Assembly (NCBI GenBank): GCA_016282055.1
Contig: JAEEJT010000117.1
Location: forward strand, 1 to 18,059
Source of the DNA: Bacilli bacterium
GTDB taxonomy: Bacteria; Bacillota_I; Bacilli_A; ML615J-28; CAG-698
Direction of reading: 5' to 3'
Length of the DNA: 18,059 nt
This document shows, piece after piece, positions 14,071-18,059 of the stretch. Under the pieces are notes generated by a model that saw nothing but the letters and a program-made list of their open reading frames with translations, was not told where the DNA came from and did no database searches. The translations under genes were made by a program, and so were the position numbers. Each line of letters opens with the position of its first letter. Positions within the stretch are counted from its first letter, which is position 1.

Positions 14071-14763
14071 TTAAATAAAATATATTGCTTGAGCAATTAT
14101 AGCTATAGCAGGAAAATATGAATATATTGATATAAACTTAATTATTTTAATATTTTCACAATCACTATTAAACATAGAATAAGCTAAGAATATATCAGAT
14201 ATTACAAAAGATACAACACCAATAAATAACAATAATATACCATTACTATAGTTATTAATTAAAGTAAGAATAGCTAAAGAAAAAATAGATGTTGCTGTTA
14301 ACATATATATTAAACAAGGAACAAGTAATTTTCCAAATTTAACATTAGTATATTTCAATATTGCCAAACTTATACTATATAATAAAACAATTGAAAGTAA
14401 TAATATACCTGCTTTAGTTTCTGATAATAAAAAGAAACTTATTGCATACATTATATGTGAACAAAAGAAAGATATCATACCTAAAAATAAAAACTTTATT
14501 TTATGATTATAAAATATAAATCTTAATCCAAGTAATATATCTCCTATAAGACATAATAATACACCAATAAATAATAATAACTTTATTGTATTAAACTCTG
14601 AATTAATAAAAGAATTAATACCAATTATAACGAATAAACTAGATAATACTATCTTAATAATATATGTTCTACTTTTATTCTTTTTAAAAAAAGAATAAAA
14701 GTAATAATAACATATTATTAAAATAACAAAAAATAAGGACATATTAATAATCATTGTTTTCAT
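14071..14763 (-). CDS. YhhN/TMEM86 family membrane protein (lysoplasmalogenase-like)
   Basis: The 230-residue protein is almost entirely hydrophobic, with about eight membrane spans. It carries the family's two acidic turns inside helices: LCLIGDILLGLRF (about 70-83) and FVISDIFLAYSMF (about 186-198), with CSHIMYAISFF between. Characterised relatives hydrolyse the vinyl-ether bond of lysoplasmalogens; bacterial members are mostly untested, so activity is inferred from the family. No ribosome site precedes the ATG at 14763 or the next Met codons, and a TATAAT lies at 14775-14780, so a nearly leaderless message is possible. It is convergent with def and divergent from the RNase J gene. An unrelated polytopic protein is a less likely alternative. 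Confidence 0.72.
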   Translation of the reverse strand: MKTMIINMSLFFVILIICYYYFYSFFKKNKSRTYIIKIVLSSLFVIIGINSFINSEFNTIKLLLFIGVLLCLIGDILLGLRFIFYNHKIKFLFLGMISFFCSHIMYAISFFLLSETKAGILLLSIVLLYSISLAILKYTNVKFGKLLVPCLIYMLTATSIFSLAILTLINNYSNGILLLFIGVVSFVISDIFLAYSMFNSDCENIKIIKFISIYSYFPAIAIIAQAIYFI

Positions 14764-14839
14764 AATATTATTATATTATAAATATGAACATTTTTAAAGA
14801 ATTTATATATAATTTATGAAAACATTTTTCTTATTTTAT

Positions 14840-14862
14840 ACTTTATTTATTTTAAATAAAGT
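14840..14862. promoter_or_regulatory. Perfect 10+3+10 inverted repeat in the RNase J promoter region
   Basis: ACTTTATTTA and TAAATAAAGT are separated by TTT. The repeat ends two nt before the -10 of the RNase J gene and covers its -35. As it lies upstream of the expected start it would act as DNA, not as a leader RNA. Chance is possible given the base composition. Confidence 0.35.
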
Positions 14863-14875
14863 AATATAATATAAT
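14842..14875 (+). promoter_or_regulatory. Probable promoter of the RNase J-rlmA transcript
   Basis: Two overlapping TATAAT hexamers (14865-14870 and 14870-14875) lie about 65-70 nt before the start codon. The -35 at 17 nt (TTTATT, 14842-14847) is poor. The rest of the 177-nt gap between the divergent genes is plain AT-rich sequence. Confidence 0.45.
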
Positions 14876-14940
14876 TGTATTTAAAGATCATTAAAATAAA
14901 ATCTTTTTCAATAAAAATATTAATTAAATAGGAGAATATT

Positions 14941-16641
14941 ATGGCTTATTATAAAAAACAATTGCCAATAATTGAATCTTTTAATGATTCAAATATAAAA
15001 ATCTATGCTCTTGGTGGTTTAGGTGAAGTTGGTAAAAACATGTATTGTTTTGAATGTGAAGATGAAATTATAATAATCGATTCTGGTATAATGTTTCCCG
15101 ATTCATCATTTGGAGTTGATTATATAGTTCCAGATTTAAAATATTTGAAATTAAATGAACAAAAAATTAAGGCATTATTTATTACACATGGTCATGAAGA
15201 TCATATTGGTGGTATACCACACTTAGTTTCAAATATAAATATACCTGTTGTTTATGCTAGTGGCATTGCAATTGATTTAATTAAAATTAAATTATCAGAG
15301 TTTAACAATATAAGTATCAATCTTAAAGAATATAATAAAGATTCTGTTTTTACATATAAACATTTCAAAGTAGAGTTTTTTCAAACAAATCATTCGATTC
15401 CTGATTCATATGGAATTTGTTTAAAAACAGAACTTGGTAATATAATCCATACTGGAGACTTTAAGTTTGATTTTACTCCACTCGCTAATCATACAGACTT
15501 TAGTAAGATAACAAGATATGCTGATGAAGGAGTACTTGCTCTTCTTAGTGATAGTACTAATGCTCTTGTTACAAAATTTTCTGTTTCTGAAAAAAAGATT
15601 AGCGAAAGTATAAAGAATATATTTAAAAATATAAAAGGTCGTATTATTATCTCAACATTTGCGTCTAATGTATATAGGGTACAACAAATAATAGAAGCAA
15701 GTATTGAAAATGGTAGACATATAATTGTCTTTGGTAGAAGCATGGAAAAAACAATAAAGATAGCATTAAAAAATGGTTATATTACTGCTCCAGAGTCTGC
15801 TTTTATAAAGGCATCTGACTTACAATATCTACCAGATAATAAGATTACTATTATATCAACAGGTTCTCAAGGTGAACCTCTTGCTGCGCTAAGTAGAATT
15901 GCTAGTGGACAACATAGACAAATATCTATCCATAAAGGAGATACCATTATATTCTCATCTAGTGCTATTCCTGGAAACCAAGAAGGAATTAACAGAACTA
16001 TAAATAATTTATATAAACAAGGAGCTGAAGTAATTGTTAATTCACCATTAACAGATACACATACTTCAGGTCATGCATCTGAAACAGAGCTTCAAATGAT
16101 GTTATCATTATGTAAACCTCAATATTTTATTCCTGTTCATGGTGAATATTCAATGCAAAAAAGACATATTGAACTTGCTATTCAAACTGGAGTAAAGAAA
16201 GAAAACTGTTATTTACTTCAAAACGGACAAGTATTAACATTTTCTAAAGATAAAGTATTTTCATTATATGCTGTTCCTAAAGGAGATTTATTCATTGATG
16301 AAAATAATCTATTAATAGATTCTAATGTTATAAAAGAAAGAAGAGTATTAAGTGATGATGGACTTGTTGCCATAATATATTCACTTAATAAAAATGGTGA
16401 TTTAATTCAACCACCAAATGTTATAACACGTGGCTTTATCTATATGAAAAATACAGAAACAATTATGAAATCAATAAAATCACATAGTGAGTATGTATTT
16501 AATACTTCACCTAAAAAAGGTGTTTTAGGTCAACATGATGCATCTATTAGATATTTCCACATTATAAATGAAATGTCTATATTTATAGCAAACAAAACTA
16601 GTAGAAAGCCAATTATAATTCCTATTATAATGTATTGTTAA
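14941..16641 (+). CDS. rnj: Ribonuclease J
   Basis: RNase J is the metallo-beta-lactamase/beta-CASP ribonuclease with 5'-3' exonuclease and endonuclease activity that drives mRNA decay and rRNA maturation in Gram-positive bacteria. The 566-residue product has ALGGLGEVGKN (23-33), the metal-binding HGHEDH (83-88), His150, the HTGDFKFDF motif (169-177, Asp172), the beta-CASP core with STGSQGEP (305-312), HTSGHA (373-378) and PVHGEY (397-402), and the C-terminal domain ending in PIIIPIIM. Similarity to B. subtilis RNase J1 runs along the whole length. A GGAGAA site fixes the start. rlmA follows after one nucleotide. Which of J1 or J2 it corresponds to cannot be told from this window. Confidence 0.96.
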   Translation: MAYYKKQLPIIESFNDSNIKIYALGGLGEVGKNMYCFECEDEIIIIDSGIMFPDSSFGVDYIVPDLKYLKLNEQKIKALFITHGHEDHIGGIPHLVSNINIPVVYASGIAIDLIKIKLSEFNNISINLKEYNKDSVFTYKHFKVEFFQTNHSIPDSYGICLKTELGNIIHTGDFKFDFTPLANHTDFSKITRYADEGVLALLSDSTNALVTKFSVSEKKISESIKNIFKNIKGRIIISTFASNVYRVQQIIEASIENGRHIIVFGRSMEKTIKIALKNGYITAPESAFIKASDLQYLPDNKITIISTGSQGEPLAALSRIASGQHRQISIHKGDTIIFSSSAIPGNQEGINRTINNLYKQGAEVIVNSPLTDTHTSGHASETELQMMLSLCKPQYFIPVHGEYSMQKRHIELAIQTGVKKENCYLLQNGQVLTFSKDKVFSLYAVPKGDLFIDENNLLIDSNVIKERRVLSDDGLVAIIYSLNKNGDLIQPPNVITRGFIYMKNTETIMKSIKSHSEYVFNTSPKKGVLGQHDASIRYFHIINEMSIFIANKTSRKPIIIPIIMYC

Positions 16642-16642
16642 T

Positions 16643-17413
16643 ATGATTTGTCCAAAATGTAAAGAAAAATTACAAAAAGTAAATAATACATATAAGTGTT
16701 GTAATAATCACTCATATGATATAAGTAAAGAAGGTTATGTTAACCTTCTTTTGTCTAAAACCAATAGTGGAGATAATAAAGATCTAATTGATGGTAGAAT
16801 AAATTTTCTATCTAAAGACTTTTATAAACCACTAGCTAATAAAATTGTAGATATCTTAAATAAGAATAATATTAAGACTATATGTGATTGTGGTTGTGGT
16901 ATTGGATACTATTCTAATATATTTAAAAATAGTTTTAATGTATATGGTTTTGATATATCAAAAGATGCTATAAAATATGCTTCTAAACATGATAAAATAT
17001 CAACGTATTTTGTTTCATCAAGTAATAATATAATGCTTGAAGATAATACTATCGATGCAACAATTCATATATTTAGTCCATATTTTGTAAATGAAGATTA
17101 TAGAATACTAGTAAATGATGGTTTATTAATAATTGTATTACCTGGTATAAATCATTTAATTGACATAAAGGAATTACTATACAAAAATACAAGATTAAAC
17201 AACGATGATATATTAGAATTTAAAAACTTTATATTGTTAAAAAAAGATAATTTATCTTATAAAATAAAATGTGATAAATCAGATATATTAAATCTAATTA
17301 AAATGACACCTTATTACTATACAACTAAAAAAGAAGATATAGAAAATATAAATATCAATAATTTAGAGTGTCAAATTGATTTTAATATATATGTCTTTAA
17401 AAAACTATCCTAA
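16643..17413 (+). CDS. rlmA: 23S rRNA (guanine-N1)-methyltransferase RlmA
   Basis: RlmA methylates N1 of G745 (type I) or G748 (type II) in 23S rRNA hairpin 35, near the peptide exit tunnel. The 256-residue product has the N-terminal zinc finger (Cys3, Cys6, Cys19, His23, same spacing as E. coli), then YDISKEGYVNLL (25-36), the AdoMet-binding loop CDCGCGIGYY (81-90), VSSSNNIMLEDNTIDA, and the family ending KMTPYYYTT plus CQIDFNIYVFKK. Gram-positive members are usually type II, so G748 is the likely target by analogy. It starts one nucleotide after the RNase J stop with no ribosome site of its own, so it depends on coupling or re-initiation. Confidence 0.93.
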   Translation: MICPKCKEKLQKVNNTYKCCNNHSYDISKEGYVNLLLSKTNSGDNKDLIDGRINFLSKDFYKPLANKIVDILNKNNIKTICDCGCGIGYYSNIFKNSFNVYGFDISKDAIKYASKHDKISTYFVSSSNNIMLEDNTIDATIHIFSPYFVNEDYRILVNDGLLIIVLPGINHLIDIKELLYKNTRLNNDDILEFKNFILLKKDNLSYKIKCDKSDILNLIKMTPYYYTTKKEDIENININNLECQIDFNIYVFKKLS

Positions 17414-17414
17414 T

Positions 17415-17481
17415 ATTTAGGCTCTACTAAATCTATGTTAAATTATAAGAATTATAAAAACAAATACATTAGAGGCTAAAT
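17415..17481. repeat. 67-bp AT-rich element bounded by 12-nt inverted repeats
   Basis: ATTTAGGCTCTA (17415-17426) is the inverse of TAGAGGCTAAAT (17470-17481) with a single mismatch, enclosing 43 nt of AT-rich sequence. It begins 2 nt after the rlmA stop codon. It could be a small non-autonomous element, the remnant of an insertion sequence end, or a structured 3' UTR. No transposase coding is present. Confidence 0.35.
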
Positions 17482-17521
17482 TTGGTATCTAAAATCTCAA
17501 AATAGAGAGTAAAAAACAAAA

Positions 17522-17548
17522 AAGTTATTATCATTACGATAATAACTT
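17522..17548. terminator. Bidirectional terminator between rlmA and the exonuclease gene
   Basis: A perfect 11-bp stem (AAGTTATTATC / GATAATAACTT) with a 5-nt loop is followed by T-runs on both strands: ATTTTTTTAC on plus, TTTTGTTTTTTAC on minus. It lies between two convergent genes, 6 nt after the exonuclease stop. Confidence 0.88.
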
Positions 17549-17554
17549 ATTTTT

Positions 17555-18059
17555 TTACTTTTCTTGATTAATTTTAAGTTTAAACATTTGAAATATTTCT
17601 CTTTCGATTAATGCATCTTCTAAAGCATCATGCATCTGTTCTTGATAAGTTTGTTTACTCATCTCTTCATATGTTTGAAAAAGACCCATTTCATCTTTTA
17701 AATTATAATAGTTTTTAATAAGAGCCATTAAGTTAATATGATTACTTCTACAATCAATAGGTTTTACTTTATTAACTTTAAATGATTCTTCAATTGTTAA
17801 AATATCATTTCTTCCCCAAACATATATTTTAGGATTATACTTACTTACTATATTTTTAAGCAAATTATAAAAATCCTTATAGTAAACAGCATTATCAAAA
17901 TCATGTTTTTTTCTTGATAAGAATTTTAAAGTTCTTGCATTAAGATTATATAATTTATTAGGTCTAACTAAACTACTATCTTCAAGGATAATATTTCCAT
18001 CCATATCTTCTAATACTAAACCATATTGAATAATCTCTTGTACATGTGGCATAGTTTGA
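17555..18059 (-). CDS. DEDDh 3'-5' exonuclease family protein (5' end off the window)
   Basis: The frame is open to the right edge. The first Met inside the window (18052) is preceded in frame by Gln-Thr and leads straight into PHVQEIIQYGLVLED, the strand that normally follows the first catalytic DxE of these nucleases. The true start and that motif are therefore outside the window. Visible are a WGRND segment corresponding to Exo II (with Asp after Gly-Arg-Asn) and HDALEDA, the Exo III H-x4-D motif. The remaining 165 residues fit a small DnaQ-fold exonuclease of the KapD/ExoRNase type found in Firmicutes. Substrate (RNA or DNA) cannot be decided. A bidirectional hairpin terminator follows the stop. 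Confidence 0.8.
   Translation of the reverse strand, partial: QTMPHVQEIIQYGLVLEDMDGNIILEDSSLVRPNKLYNLNARTLKFLSRKKHDFDNAVYYKDFYNLLKNIVSKYNPKIYVWGRNDILTIEESFKVNKVKPIDCRSNHINLMALIKNYYNLKDEMGLFQTYEEMSKQTYQEQMHDALEDALIEREIFQMFKLKINQEK

Noticed and set aside
15489..15743. Minus-strand open frame of 84 codons with hydrophobic product
   Set aside because: Antisense to the conserved RNase J core; no ribosome site or promoter.
17415..17481. Calling the inverted repeat a specific insertion sequence family
   Set aside because: The ends faintly resemble known insertion sequence termini, but there is no transposase and I cannot verify a match from memory.

Overview
The window is strongly AT-rich and gene-dense. 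It reads as a chromosomal segment of a low-GC Gram-positive bacterium (Bacillota, Bacilli or Erysipelotrichia-like). Evidence is the CcpA-like LacI regulator, RNase J, type-2 peptide deformylase, a UPF0223 protein, KhpA, an L19 leader RNA, consensus sigma-A promoters and AGGAGG-type ribosome sites. TGA serves as a stop (rimM and the P-type ATPase), so the mycoplasma code is not in use. A host-associated, possibly uncultured gut lineage is an inference from the BspA-like leucine-rich lipoproteins; it is not shown directly.

Layout from left to right. A 3'-truncated LacI/CcpA-type regulator lies on the minus strand (1-657). The classical ribosome-maturation cluster follows, also on the minus strand and read from right to left: rpsP, khpA, [Zn/Cd P-type ATPase], rimM, trmD, [rhodanese-like lipoprotein], [Ig-like lipoprotein], rplS. 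The bracketed genes are not normal members of this cluster. Terminators and promoters divide it into three units: rpsP-khpA; ATPase-rimM-trmD-two lipoproteins; and rplS with its own promoter and L19 leader. Upstream of rpsP is an envelope island (6861-12280): two paralogous BspA-like lipoproteins flank a lysine-poor, acidic secreted protein that I do not recognise. Then come UPF0223-rsuA (minus), def (plus), a YhhN-family membrane protein (minus), rnj-rlmA (plus, 1-nt gap) and a DEDDh exonuclease that runs off the right edge (minus).

Functionally most of the window concerns ribosome and RNA maturation: S16, L19, KhpA, RimM, TrmD, RsuA, RlmA, RNase J and peptide deformylase. Envelope and metal-handling genes are spliced into it. 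The regulatory DNA is very compact: terminator arms double as promoter -35 elements in two places, and several perfect palindromes sit on -10 boxes. No tRNA, rRNA, CRISPR array or intact mobile element was seen. The least explained parts are the envelope island, with a conserved hairpin upstream of both paralogs, and the metal ATPase/rhodanese insertion into the rimM-trmD operon.
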